Positions 16,545 to 24,902 of a DNA stretch of 64,000 bases are shown here, piece after piece (positions within the stretch are counted from its first letter, which is position 1; every line of letters starts with the position of its first letter). The position numbers and the translations under genes are program-made. This DNA comes from Chitinophagales bacterium (GTDB taxonomy: Bacteria > Bacteroidota > Bacteroidia > Chitinophagales > CAIOSU01), in assembly GCA_018401955.1 (NCBI GenBank), contig JAGYJT010000001.1:1-64000 (forward strand), given 5' to 3'. The notes beneath the pieces were generated by a model. The model did not search any database and was not told where the DNA came from. It saw only the letters and a program-made list of their open reading frames with translations.

Positions 16545-17667
16545 CTTTAACCAGCACCTTCACCAGCTTACTTACCCTAATGCTTAAATCAAGCATCAGC
16601 ATTTTGCCACTGGCATTGCGTTCTATATGGTAATAAGCCTCATTGAGCCAATCGGCAAAACGGGCCATTTTTTCTTGATCAAACTTAGCAGACATCTCGC
16701 TAACTACACTTTTCTCAGAACCCGTAAGCACCTCTGATGGTCTGTTGTACACCTGTAAATATAATACTTCCCTGAGCATGTGCAGCGCATACAGCATAAA
16801 GGTTTTTTGCGACTCGCGGCCCAGTGCACCAAAGGTATCAGACCACTTTACGTAAGCCATCGGATCATTATTACGCGACAAAAGCGCACCCATCCACTGC
16901 TCAAACAAACCTGCATGTTCTGCCGCGGCATGGTTTATAAGATCTTGCGCCTCAATATAGTCACCATTGGCCAAACCTGCAATTCGGTATGCCTCTTCAG
17001 GCTGCAATTGTTGTTTTTCAACTAAAGCATCTGCCAGCTCTTGTTGGTTAATTGGCGATACCTTTATTATCTGTGTGCGCGATATGATAGTATTTAGCAC
17101 CGTCTCAATATTCTCGGCTACCAGCAAAAAAACCGTTTGTGCAGGCGGTTCTTCCAAAATTTTAAGTAGTGTATTGCCCTCTTTACCCAAAAACTCCGGC
17201 AACCATATCAGCATTATTTTATAACCCTGCTCGTATGCCTTAAAGCTCAACCTGCGCATCACATCGTGGCACTCGGTAATAGGTATGTTGGGCTGCTTGT
17301 TTTCAGCATTGAACTTTACCATCCACCTATGTAGACTCAAATACGGGCTTTGATTTAGCACCTCGCGCCACTCTGTAATACTTTCAGTACTTGTTTTGCG
17401 CTTCTCTACACTTGGGAACGGAAAACTAAAGTGCAAATCAGGGTGCGCCAGCTTTTGCATTTTTAGGCAGCTCGGGCACTCGCCACAACTGTCATCGGGT
17501 TGCGGGTTAGCGCAGTTAAGAAACTGCGCATAAGCCAAAGCAATAGGCAAACCACCATAGCCTAGCTGCCCCAAAAACATTTGGGCATGGGGCACATGCC
17601 CTTCGCGCACTTGCGAAATGAGCTGCTGCTTTAAGTGGCCTTGGCCTATGATGTCTTTAAACTGCAT
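16540..17667 (-). CDS. holB: DNA polymerase III subunit delta'
   Basis: 375 residues. AAA+ clamp-loader fold beginning FKDIIGQGHLKQQLISQV. The Walker A region is degenerate (GQLGYGGLPIALAYA, no Lys-Thr), as expected for delta'. The zinc module CANPQPDDSCGECPSC supplies four cysteines, and LLKILEEPPAQTVFLL is the typical sensor and Walker B downstream segment. It works in the clamp-loader complex that loads the beta clamp. Upstream of ricT, separated by 121 nt holding two heptamer arrays. Confidence 0.93.
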   Translation of the reverse strand: MQFKDIIGQGHLKQQLISQVREGHVPHAQMFLGQLGYGGLPIALAYAQFLNCANPQPDDSCGECPSCLKMQKLAHPDLHFSFPFPSVEKRKTSTESITEWREVLNQSPYLSLHRWMVKFNAENKQPNIPITECHDVMRRLSFKAYEQGYKIMLIWLPEFLGKEGNTLLKILEEPPAQTVFLLVAENIETVLNTIISRTQIIKVSPINQQELADALVEKQQLQPEEAYRIAGLANGDYIEAQDLINHAAAEHAGLFEQWMGALLSRNNDPMAYVKWSDTFGALGRESQKTFMLYALHMLREVLYLQVYNRPSEVLTGSEKSVVSEMSAKFDQEKMARFADWLNEAYYHIERNASGKMLMLDLSIRVSKLVKVLVKV

Positions 17668-17742
17668 GGTTATACTGTTGTATTTATGGTGATGGGTTTA
17701 ATTTACAAACCAATTACCTTTCAACTGAGAACTACCCACCGT

Positions 17743-17770
17743 GTCATGGTGAGCGTAGTCGAACCATGGC
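17743..17770. repeat. Dispersed-type inverted repeat CATGGT...ACCATG
   Basis: CATGGT (17745-17750) and ACCATG (17763-17768) bracket a 12-nt centre (GAGCGTAGTCGA). I recognise the GTCATGGTGAGC...TCGAACCATG type as an intergenic repeat seen in many Bacteroidota and other genomes. It lies between holB and the glutathione peroxidase gene. Confidence 0.6.
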
Positions 17771-17806
17771 GGCATCGACTCTAACTCAATTACCTACAAC
17801 AGGAAC

Positions 17807-18289
17807 TTACACGGGCATGTACTTCAACATGGCTTCAATGGGGTCGGCTGTTGAAGGAAACGAAGCTATAAGCTTGCCTTCTTCGTCCAGCAAAAATTTA
17901 TGGAAGTTCCATTTTATCTCATCATCCTGCAATCCGTTCATTTCTTTGGTGGTAAGAAACTGGAATATAGGTGCTTGATTAGGAGCCTTCGTACTCAGTT
18001 TTTCGGTAAGCGGAAAGGTAACGCCATAGTTGCGCTCGCAAAACGAGGCAATGGTATCAGCGCTGCCGGGCTCTTGTCCGCCAAAATCGTTGCAAGGGAT
18101 GCCCACCACTACCAAATCGTCTTTAAACTGACTTTGCAACTCTTGTAGTTGCTGGTATTGTGGTGTCAATCCGCACTCGCTGGCCGTATTGACCAGCAAA
18201 ATCTTCTTGCCACTAAAAGTGCTAAAATCAACGGTATTGCCCGTTAATCCCTTTATGATAAACTGATGTATACTATTGTTTGAAGCCAT
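17807..18289 (-). CDS. Glutathione peroxidase family protein (thiol peroxidase type)
   Basis: 160 residues, one thioredoxin-like domain. The active site is NTASECGLTPQY with Cys39 (codon TGC, so a Cys and not a selenocysteine enzyme). The other catalytic tetrad positions are visible in CNDFGGQEPG (Gln) and IKWNFHKFL (Trp, Asn). It reduces H2O2 or lipid hydroperoxides; bacterial homologues usually use thioredoxin rather than glutathione. No signal peptide, so cytoplasmic. Confidence 0.92.
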   Translation of the reverse strand: MASNNSIHQFIIKGLTGNTVDFSTFSGKKILLVNTASECGLTPQYQQLQELQSQFKDDLVVVGIPCNDFGGQEPGSADTIASFCERNYGVTFPLTEKLSTKAPNQAPIFQFLTTKEMNGLQDDEIKWNFHKFLLDEEGKLIASFPSTADPIEAMLKYMPV

Positions 18290-18450
18290 GCCGGTAGCCT
18301 TTAGGTAGTTCCGGTTGATAAGGTAAAGTTCGTGAAAATTTGTGAATAGTCCACGATTAGATGCATACTAACTAGTCATAAAAAATGAACAGTTACAGAT
18401 AAAATTCAACAATCTTTATACACCCACAGAAAGGTGGAAAGAGTTTACTG

Positions 18451-19491
18451 CTACAACTTAGCCTGCGACATAGAAAGCTCCACTACAAACCTATCATCCA
18501 GCACATTGAGGTATCGGGCAGCACCTGCTGAGAGTTTTACTATGATGTTTTCGTTGGTCTTATTGTTAGGCAGCTTACCAATTACTTTGGCATACACTAC
18601 CCTATTGTTCATCAGATTGCGCACCATAATTACGGAGCCTATTGGCGCAGACTTGTGCATGGCATAAAAACGAAACTGGTTTTCGTGCGAGGCATCATTT
18701 ATCCAAATAGCAGTGCCTTTCACGGCTTCAACCTTACCATCAGCCAAGGAAGCATTGTATTTTCCTTCCAAATCAACGAGCATATTCATATCAAAAGAGG
18801 CTACGGTTACCGCGCCGTTATCTTCTTCATCCAATATCATGGCTTGGCTGCTGTCATTTGCAGGTACCACACTTCCAGAAGGCCTGCTAGGTGCATAAAG
18901 GGCATTAGAATCAACTGGCGCTTTTGCGGGCGGTGTAGCTGGTTTTGGCGCAACTGTGTTGTTTGGGTTAATAATGCTACCTGAAGGAATTAATAATACT
19001 TGGCCAATACTCAGGCCATCCGCTTCCAACTTGTTAGCAGCTTGTATAGCCGCTACATTGGTATGGGGATATTGCCTGGCAACCGAGTACAAGGTTTCGC
19101 CAGTAACCACCGTATGCTTTATGTAGCCACCATTTATAGGTGGAGCCACAACTGTAATTGAAGGTGCAGTGTTGTTTACAGCAGGTGCGGTAGGCGCAAC
19201 AAATATGGCATTAGCATCTGTTTTACCTGCATACAACGGCACAACCAACATATCGCCTGGGTGTAGGGCCGATGTTTCATCCATTAAGCGGTTTACGCTA
19301 CGCAAGCTATCTACTTGTACCCTGTAGCTTTGGGCTATGGAGTAAAAGGTTTCGCCTTGCTGCACTTGGTGCACCGTGTAGGCCTTACCGTTAATGGTAA
19401 CCATATTGGTTTGGGCAAACAGACTGCCAGCAAACAACGTACAGGTTAGCAATAAAACGGTTGCAATATGGGTGCGAAACATGTTGAGCAA
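18451..19491 (-). CDS. LysM-repeat protein with RlpA-like double-psi barrel
   Basis: 346 residues. Signal peptide 1-26 (ends LFAQ). Two LysM repeats at about 34-79 and 111-157 (YTVHQVQQGETFYSIAQ; HTVVTGETLYSVARQ), a Pro/Ala-rich linker, and a C-terminal domain (about 225-346) with the RlpA-like double-psi barrel pattern (APIGSVIMVRNLMNNRVVYAKVIG, NIIVKLSAGAARYL). The catalytic Asp of lytic RlpA proteins is not clearly present, so it may bind rather than cleave glycan. Location: periplasm, peptidoglycan bound. Transcribed divergently from the NfeD gene across 78 nt. Confidence 0.88.
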   Translation of the reverse strand: MLNMFRTHIATVLLLTCTLFAGSLFAQTNMVTINGKAYTVHQVQQGETFYSIAQSYRVQVDSLRSVNRLMDETSALHPGDMLVVPLYAGKTDANAIFVAPTAPAVNNTAPSITVVAPPINGGYIKHTVVTGETLYSVARQYPHTNVAAIQAANKLEADGLSIGQVLLIPSGSIINPNNTVAPKPATPPAKAPVDSNALYAPSRPSGSVVPANDSSQAMILDEEDNGAVTVASFDMNMLVDLEGKYNASLADGKVEAVKGTAIWINDASHENQFRFYAMHKSAPIGSVIMVRNLMNNRVVYAKVIGKLPNNKTNENIIVKLSAGAARYLNVLDDRFVVELSMSQAKL

Positions 19492-19569
19492 AATGGTTAA
19501 ATTTGAATGGATTAGTTACACTTCAACTAATAAACCGAATTTAAGGGCAAATTATTATCCAAGCACTAT

Positions 19570-21006
19570 ATGAAACGTAGCATTTACAAACGATTAGCAC
19601 TTTGGGTGTTCAGCTTAATGGTCACCATACCCGCATTATTGAGCGCACAAGATACTGCCAATACCGCTGCAGATACAGGCTATATAACGCCTGTGTTTAA
19701 GGACACCTTGAGTACAGTGAAAACACTTGAAGGCAAACAAAAGGTATACTACTTTAAACTAGACGATGAGATAATGCCGCCAGCGGGCCGATTGGTAAAC
19801 AAAGCCATTGATGATGCCGAAGCATGGGGGGCTACCTTAATTGTAATGGAGCTGAACACATTTGGCGGTAGAGTAGATATTGCTGATGAAATTAGGAGTA
19901 AATTGTTAGATGCTACCGTACCCGTTGCCGTTTGGATAAACGATAATGCCGCCTCAGCTGGTGCGTTAATTTCTATTGCGTGCGATAGTATTTATATGGC
20001 GCCGGGCAGTAGCATTGGTGCTGCTACCGTGGTGAGCGGTGAAGACGGCACCCAAATGCCTGATAAATACCAAAGCTACATGCGCAGTACCATGCGCAGT
20101 ACCGCAGAGGCTAATGGTCGCGACCCGATTATTGCAGAAGCGATGGTTGATGACCGTATTGTAATACCTGGTATTATCGACTCTGGATACACACTTACCT
20201 TTACCACTACCGAGGCACTAAAATATGGTTATGCCGAGGGCATAGCAGATAGCCGCAAAGAAGTATTGGACCTACTTGGCGTGGTAGACCATGAGATAAA
20301 AGAATACGAACCCGATACTTTAGATGCCGTTATTGGCTTTTTGATGAACCCTGCGGTAAACTCTTTATTACTTTTGGCAATAATTGGCGGTATTTACTTT
20401 GAGCTACAAACCCCTGGTGTGGGCTTTCCGCTGGCAGTGGCTGTAACTGCCGCAGTGCTGTTTTTTGCTCCGCTGTACCTTGAGGGTTTAGCCGCCAATT
20501 GGGAGATATTGTTGTTTGTGATAGGAGTGATACTCTTAGCGGTAGAGATATTCGTTATCCCTGGTTTTGGGGTAGCGGGCATTAGTGGTATTATACTTAT
20601 TGTGGGCTCCCTAATTTTGTCTTTAGTTGCCAATATTGATGGTTTCGACTTTACTTTTGCCTCTAGCGAACAGCTTACCCGAGCGGTGCTGCAAGTTACC
20701 ATTATCCTTACCCTAGCTATTGTAGGCTTTTTGGTGTTTAATGAGCGCATTACAAACTCAGCGGCATTTAAAAAACTAACCTTACAAGATACTTTGGGTG
20801 GCGAAGGCTCAACTGCGGCCCTTAGCGAGCTAGATGCCTTGGTAGGCAAAACCGGCATTGCTGCTACCGACCTTCGCCCAACTGGCCGCATAACTGTTGA
20901 CGACGAACGCTACGAGGCAGCCACAGATGGGGAGCTACTTGAAAAGGGAACAGAAATAGTAGTAGTGCGCAGCAGGGGAAACTACGTGCAGGTAAAAAAG
21001 GCATGA
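19570..21006 (+). CDS. NfeD-type membrane-bound serine protease
   Basis: 478 residues. Signal sequence, then a ClpP-like protease domain (about 55-235) with the nucleophile in NDNAASAGALISI (Ser129) and a candidate base Lys in PDKYQSYMR (Lys166). Four or five membrane helices follow (about 250-395) and a C-terminal OB-fold domain (VGKTGIAATDLRPTGRI, about 420-478), the full-length NfeD layout. Family members cleave membrane-associated stomatin-type proteins. The usual stomatin gene is not adjacent here; the gene ends directly against fluC on the opposite strand. TAAATTTG at 19498, a match to TAnnTTTG, lies about 65 nt upstream. Confidence 0.9.
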   Translation: MKRSIYKRLALWVFSLMVTIPALLSAQDTANTAADTGYITPVFKDTLSTVKTLEGKQKVYYFKLDDEIMPPAGRLVNKAIDDAEAWGATLIVMELNTFGGRVDIADEIRSKLLDATVPVAVWINDNAASAGALISIACDSIYMAPGSSIGAATVVSGEDGTQMPDKYQSYMRSTMRSTAEANGRDPIIAEAMVDDRIVIPGIIDSGYTLTFTTTEALKYGYAEGIADSRKEVLDLLGVVDHEIKEYEPDTLDAVIGFLMNPAVNSLLLLAIIGGIYFELQTPGVGFPLAVAVTAAVLFFAPLYLEGLAANWEILLFVIGVILLAVEIFVIPGFGVAGISGIILIVGSLILSLVANIDGFDFTFASSEQLTRAVLQVTIILTLAIVGFLVFNERITNSAAFKKLTLQDTLGGEGSTAALSELDALVGKTGIAATDLRPTGRITVDDERYEAATDGELLEKGTEIVVVRSRGNYVQVKKA

Positions 21007-21387
21007 TTAACCATGCAAACGAGTGCCTAACCATAGACCGCCAAAGGCAAGCAAAATGCCCAGCACGTTGCTTAGCAGTAAATATAGCAAGGCTGCTTTC
21101 ATATCGCCTGCTTGAAAGCGCTGCATCATTTCGAGGGCAAAGGTAGAAAAGGTAGTAAAGCCGCCCAAGAAGCCTACGAATAGGAAGTTTTTAAGCGTAT
21201 CTGGCATTTGCGGTACATCTAAGTAACCCCAAAGGAAGCCGATAAGCAATGAGCCGACCATATTAACGGTAAACGTGCTGGCCGGGATACCCAGCCATTG
21301 TTGCCTACCCAGCCAAAGTACCACGCCATAGCGCCCAAGGATGCCCATTGAACCTCCAACAACAAGTGATAGCATGTTATACCACAT
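21007..21387 (-). CDS. fluC: Fluoride channel FluC/CrcB
   Basis: 126 residues, four membrane helices. The family motifs are present: GGSMGILGRY near the start, FTVNMVGSLLIG with the pore Asn, and GFLGGFTTFSTFALE with the fluoride-coordinating Phe/Thr stretch. It exports fluoride passively as a dual-topology dimer. Its stop codon abuts the stop of the NfeD gene with no bases between. I looked for a fluoride riboswitch in the gap upstream and did not see the conserved elements. Confidence 0.93.
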   Translation of the reverse strand: MWYNMLSLVVGGSMGILGRYGVVLWLGRQQWLGIPASTFTVNMVGSLLIGFLWGYLDVPQMPDTLKNFLFVGFLGGFTTFSTFALEMMQRFQAGDMKAALLYLLLSNVLGILLAFGGLWLGTRLHG

Positions 21388-21410
21388 ATGACAAAGGTAA
21401 TTGTTTTAGT

Positions 21411-21540
21411 CGATGGTCCATAGTCCACGGGACATGGATTCCAAGCTTCGTTTAATATCGTTAGTATCAGCTTGGAGTAAGCTATTTACATGGTAACTAA
21501 AGTACATAAAACTATGGACTATGGACCATTGACAATCGTC
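21411..21540. repeat. Facing 7-nt arrays with nested hairpin (ATGGTCC / ACTATGG)
   Basis: The left arm has heptamers ATGGTCC, ATAGTCC, ACGGGAC, ATGGATT (21413-21440). The right arm has ACTATGG, ACTATGG, ACCATTG, ACAATCG (21511-21538). They share a perfect 15-bp inverted repeat, ATGGTCCATAGTCCA at 21413-21427 with its complement at 21515-21529, spacer 87 nt. Inside, TCCAAGCT (21440) and AGCTTGGA (21469) make a second 8-bp stem. It sits in the divergent gap between fluC and the next gene. Confidence 0.8.
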
Positions 21541-21638
21541 CAACTAAATATTTCACCAACTATACTTGGGTATGATAGCCAAAGCACCTATTTTTACCCT
21601 CGCAAAACATACCAAGATAATTTACCTTATAACCGATC

Positions 21639-21971
21639 ATGAAAAATACTACCAATAAAGCGTTGTTTGACAAGGCCGAGAAAATTGCCCAAGACGGCAA
21701 AGACCTAACTGCTGCCATACCTGTGTTAATGAAGTTGCGCGAAGAAGCAAAAGCTGCCGGAGACCCGCTAGTAACCAAGGTATTACGACTTGCTAGCCAG
21801 TACATTGAAAACACAGGTGGTTTTGAATTGGGACAATATTTTGAAGAGGAGCCTCTGCCCGATGATATGAGTAACCTAGAGTACTTTTTGCAACTAATTG
21901 CAGAAAGCGACAACAAGTTTAACCGTGAAGAGTTAGCTAACTTTCGCGATGTGTTTAACCAATTAGCATAA
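21639..21971 (+). CDS. Uncharacterised 110-residue helical protein
   Basis: Soluble, charged, predicted mostly helical; no signal peptide or membrane segment, no motif recognised. The spacing of hydrophobic residues suggests a helical bundle or a single TPR-like hairpin unit. Flanked by a repeat-array locus upstream and a strong terminator downstream, so it is a stand-alone transcript. Likely real because of its clean ATG start, the terminator immediately after it, and normal codon usage. Confidence 0.75.
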   Translation: MKNTTNKALFDKAEKIAQDGKDLTAAIPVLMKLREEAKAAGDPLVTKVLRLASQYIENTGGFELGQYFEEEPLPDDMSNLEYFLQLIAESDNKFNREELANFRDVFNQLA

Positions 21972-21991
21972 GCAATACCCTTAAACAATAA

Positions 21992-22028
21992 AAAAATCCC
22001 GTTTTGCTGGTTGCGAAACGGGATTTTT
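21992..22028. terminator. Bidirectional intrinsic terminator
   Basis: A 13-bp perfect stem (AAAAATCCCGTTT with AAACGGGATTTTT), 11-nt loop, A/T tracts both sides, between converging genes. Confidence 0.92.
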
Positions 22029-22056
22029 ATTTTCATCATCTAATGTTCATTTAGCA

Positions 22057-23712
22057 CTACTCCACAATAAGTTTCCCACTTGCTACTTTACCACTTGTAG
22101 TTACTATTTGGTATAAGTACATCCCTTTTGCTACTGAGGGTAATTTGATATTGTTATCACCGGCATATAGTTCTATATAACTTATTACCGCGCCCGATAT
22201 GGCAGTAACAGTAATAGTACCACCCTCATTGTTTGGCACGCTTACACTAAGGCTACCATTGGTTGGGTTGGGATAAATGTTTGGATTAAAACCCAAAAGC
22301 GTACCTGTACCTACTGTGGTGTCTGCTACATAAATGCTACAATTGCTGGCCAGTGGATTTAACTCAATAGGGCCCTGTGGGGTTAAGTTTTTGCCTAAAA
22401 ATGCTGGATAATCATATCCATAACGGCTCACTTGAAAGGTATTATTTGATATCGCAACATTACCTTGCGTAATAGGCCCCACACCGTTTACGGGCACTTC
22501 ATAATGCCAAACTATAGAATCATCTGGTCCAATTTCAAACAACCTACCCTTTGCACCTTCACAAACCAAAATATTGCCATTAGGTAGCGCTTGTGCCCCG
22601 CTTATGTTTCGAGAATAAAAACTCAAGGGCGGATTAGCGGTGTAACGATAAAACAAGCTATCGGGGCCAAAAGGTTGCCCCTGGTTAATGGTATAATTAC
22701 CATCAACAAGCAGTGGAGGTGTAAAGATATCTATTGTCGAATATTCGCCATCAGGTCTACCTTGCCCATTGTTGTATACAGTAATCTTGCCACTATTAGG
22801 ATACCCATCATTAATCCAGCGAGCATCATGTTGTTCAAAAAATATCTGGTCGGCTGCAGTACCTCGGCGGTAAGCGGCAGGGTTACCCCAGCGGTATAGT
22901 AAATCGCCTCCATGCCCTGCGTTGCCGCCGGTAGAACCAGCAGCCTCTGCCGTAGTAGTGCTATGGTCAATTATCCATACTTCACAAAACCTATGCGAAC
23001 TCAACAAAATTTGGTCAAGCGCCTCATTATACTCTATGCCGTTCACATGCATCCAATCTGGATCTAAAGTTCCTGGGTAATTAATATTAAACTTACGCGG
23101 ATTGGCACCCACCACACCAAAATTAGCCTTAGTACTATCAAAATCTTGCACCACATGGTCAGATGCGTGCCATTCCCATACGATATTACCTGTTCCCATA
23201 CCGGTAGGCTCTACTTCAATTATACTACACTCCCAAAAACTTGCATCTACCTTGGCAGGATCTTTACCTAGTGCTATGGCTGCATTTTCGCCAATATCAT
23301 AAAACGCAAGCATCAAAACGTTACCATTCGGCAAAGCCTGCACATCGTGGTTAGAACACTTAACACTATCGCTATAATCATAGTACCAAATTAGGTTGCC
23401 ATCCCAATCAAACAACTCAACCCTGCCCGCTGCACCACCTGCCCTAAAACTAATATTGTTATTAGTTGCAGCAGAGCGCAGTAAATTGCCATTAGGTAGC
23501 AAATACCCTGCAAGGCCCGGTTGGTATGCAGATTGCCACGTGTTTACCACCTCCCCACAATTATCAATTAGGTAACTGGTTTCGTAAGCCACTGGACACA
23601 CTAGGGTATAACCGTTGAATGATAGGCTATCGTTGAAAAACAACCCTACTGTTTGCTGGGCATAAGCAGCAAAGGAAAATACTACAATTAGAAAGGTGAG
23701 AATATGGCGCAT
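22057..23712 (-). CDS. Secreted arylsulfotransferase-like protein with T9SS sorting domain
   Basis: 551 residues. Signal peptide 1-18 (ends AYAQ). The body shows repeated propeller blades of the arylsulfotransferase type: LIDNCGEVVNTW, LLPNGNLLRSA, GRVELFDWDGNLIWYYDYSD, HDVQALPNGNVLMLAFYD, MHVNGIEYNEALDQILLSSHRFCEVWIID, ALPNGNILVCEGAKGRLFEI. His residues in HDVQ, MHVNG and SSHR are at positions used by ASST enzymes. The last about 75 residues (YPNPTNGSLSVSV, KGMYLYQIVTTSGKV, KLIVE) are a type A T9SS sorting domain. Enzymatic activity is not certain; many homologues are annotated only from the fold. Confidence 0.86.
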   Translation of the reverse strand: MRHILTFLIVVFSFAAYAQQTVGLFFNDSLSFNGYTLVCPVAYETSYLIDNCGEVVNTWQSAYQPGLAGYLLPNGNLLRSAATNNNISFRAGGAAGRVELFDWDGNLIWYYDYSDSVKCSNHDVQALPNGNVLMLAFYDIGENAAIALGKDPAKVDASFWECSIIEVEPTGMGTGNIVWEWHASDHVVQDFDSTKANFGVVGANPRKFNINYPGTLDPDWMHVNGIEYNEALDQILLSSHRFCEVWIIDHSTTTAEAAGSTGGNAGHGGDLLYRWGNPAAYRRGTAADQIFFEQHDARWINDGYPNSGKITVYNNGQGRPDGEYSTIDIFTPPLLVDGNYTINQGQPFGPDSLFYRYTANPPLSFYSRNISGAQALPNGNILVCEGAKGRLFEIGPDDSIVWHYEVPVNGVGPITQGNVAISNNTFQVSRYGYDYPAFLGKNLTPQGPIELNPLASNCSIYVADTTVGTGTLLGFNPNIYPNPTNGSLSVSVPNNEGGTITVTAISGAVISYIELYAGDNNIKLPSVAKGMYLYQIVTTSGKVASGKLIVE

Positions 23713-23763
23713 AGGACTTTACTATACCCATAAAGATAGCGAGAAATACATGATTAAAGAGGC

Positions 23764-24432
23764 TTAGTGACAGCTAGCGCCCACCGCTGGGCTGATGAAC
23801 GGAATACCCAAGCCCATACCGCGCAATATAAACAGGCAGCCAATAATACACACAAATGTAGGGATAACATATGGAGACAGATTGGCTAACCGCTTACCAA
23901 GCCAGCCACCGCCTAAGGTTACTGCAACCAGGGTACTTGCGGTACCCATACCGAACATAGCCATAAACCCAGCAGATTGGAATAAGTTATTACCCGCCAA
24001 TGAGCCGGCCACTGCCACGTATACCATACCACAGGGCAATAATCCATTAAGCATACCTGTAATGCCGCTTGAGAGCATGGTGCGTTTCTGCATTTGCTGG
24101 CTGATGCGGCTGGTAATTGGTTGAAAGTTGATACCGCGACCCTTAAACCAACCTAAGCGAGGCACAAAGTAAATACCCAATATCATAATACCCGATATAA
24201 TAGAAAGCCATTGCTGCCAGCCCCCAATGCGCACGCCTAAACCAAGCAAGCCTGCCAACAGGCCCAAAGTTATATAGGTAGTAATGCGACCGCTATGATA
24301 AAGCAAGAGTCTGGCCCAGCCATTTTGCTTTAGTCCACTTACTCGATTAAGCGCAAGTACAATGGGTCCACACATACCCACGCAATGAAGGCTAGATGCC
24401 AACCCCAACAATAAGCCACTCAGCACAAACAT
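23764..24432 (-). CDS. SafE/DsbD_2-like membrane protein of the cbb3 locus
   Basis: 222 residues, six membrane helices, sulfite-exporter TauE/SafE or DsbD-transmembrane-like family. Helix 1 contains SLHCVGMCGPIVLAL with a Cys-x3-Cys pair, and the protein ends with AVGASCH. These thiols and the location after ccoH suggest a role in copper or heme delivery to the oxidase rather than sulfite export; this is inference from context. Starts 1 nt after the ccoH stop. Last gene of the operon. Confidence 0.86.
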   Translation of the reverse strand: MFVLSGLLLGLASSLHCVGMCGPIVLALNRVSGLKQNGWARLLLYHSGRITTYITLGLLAGLLGLGVRIGGWQQWLSIISGIMILGIYFVPRLGWFKGRGINFQPITSRISQQMQKRTMLSSGITGMLNGLLPCGMVYVAVAGSLAGNNLFQSAGFMAMFGMGTASTLVAVTLGGGWLGKRLANLSPYVIPTFVCIIGCLFILRGMGLGIPFISPAVGASCH

Positions 24433-24433
24433 A

Positions 24434-24865
24434 TCAATAGGTTAAAACCTGTTCTGTTAGATAATCTTGCCCGCCCGCATTAAAGGTTACTTTTATGCGC
24501 CATAAGCCAAAAGGTTTTCCTTTCATTGGAAGTACAATAGGTTCGCCGGCAGCAACACTAAAGGTACTATGCTCATCTTGGCTACTATCCGAGGGGCGAT
24601 AAAGCCATACCTTACCCGTAACCGCATCATCCATAGGAAAAGTAACGGTAACCATCTCCGCTTCGCGTAAAGGTTCTATCAAGGGTTTTTTACCAGTGCT
24701 GTTAGTCAGTTCTCGCTGTTCCATTTCGTTCTGAAACGTCAAAGTTTGCGTATAGTAATCTGGTGCTACCAAGCTTACATCTTGTTGCATGGCCATGTAC
24801 ACCATAAACAAAATAAGGCTTGCAAAACTGCCGTAAAGTATCGCTATTTTCCATCCCCAGCTCAT
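24434..24865 (-). CDS. ccoH: FixH/CcoH-like oxidase assembly protein
   Basis: 143 residues with one N-terminal membrane helix (WKIAILYGSFASLILFMVYMA) and a periplasmic beta domain (VTVTFPMDDAVTGKVWLYRPSD, GLWRIKVTFNAGGQDYLTEQ), the FixH pattern. CcoH interacts with the cbb3 oxidase during assembly. It lies 37 nt after ccoG. Confidence 0.88.
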   Translation of the reverse strand: MSWGWKIAILYGSFASLILFMVYMAMQQDVSLVAPDYYTQTLTFQNEMEQRELTNSTGKKPLIEPLREAEMVTVTFPMDDAVTGKVWLYRPSDSSQDEHSTFSVAAGEPIVLPMKGKPFGLWRIKVTFNAGGQDYLTEQVLTY

Positions 24866-24902
24866 AGTATATTATTTTAGGTATGCTTTTAATAATTATC
24901 AA

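Noticed and set aside
17807-18289. Possible selenocysteine glutathione peroxidase
   Set aside because: The active-site codon is TGC (Cys), not TGA.
18345-18372. Further CTAG-type heptamer array (ACTAACTAGTCAT)
   Set aside because: Only one or two poorly matching units; could be decay of the family but not supported on its own.
19570-21006. NfeD-stomatin operon
   Set aside because: No stomatin/SPFH gene is adjacent; the downstream gene is fluC on the other strand.
21388-21638. Fluoride riboswitch upstream of fluC
   Set aside because: None of the conserved aptamer segments seen; the region is occupied by the heptamer array locus.
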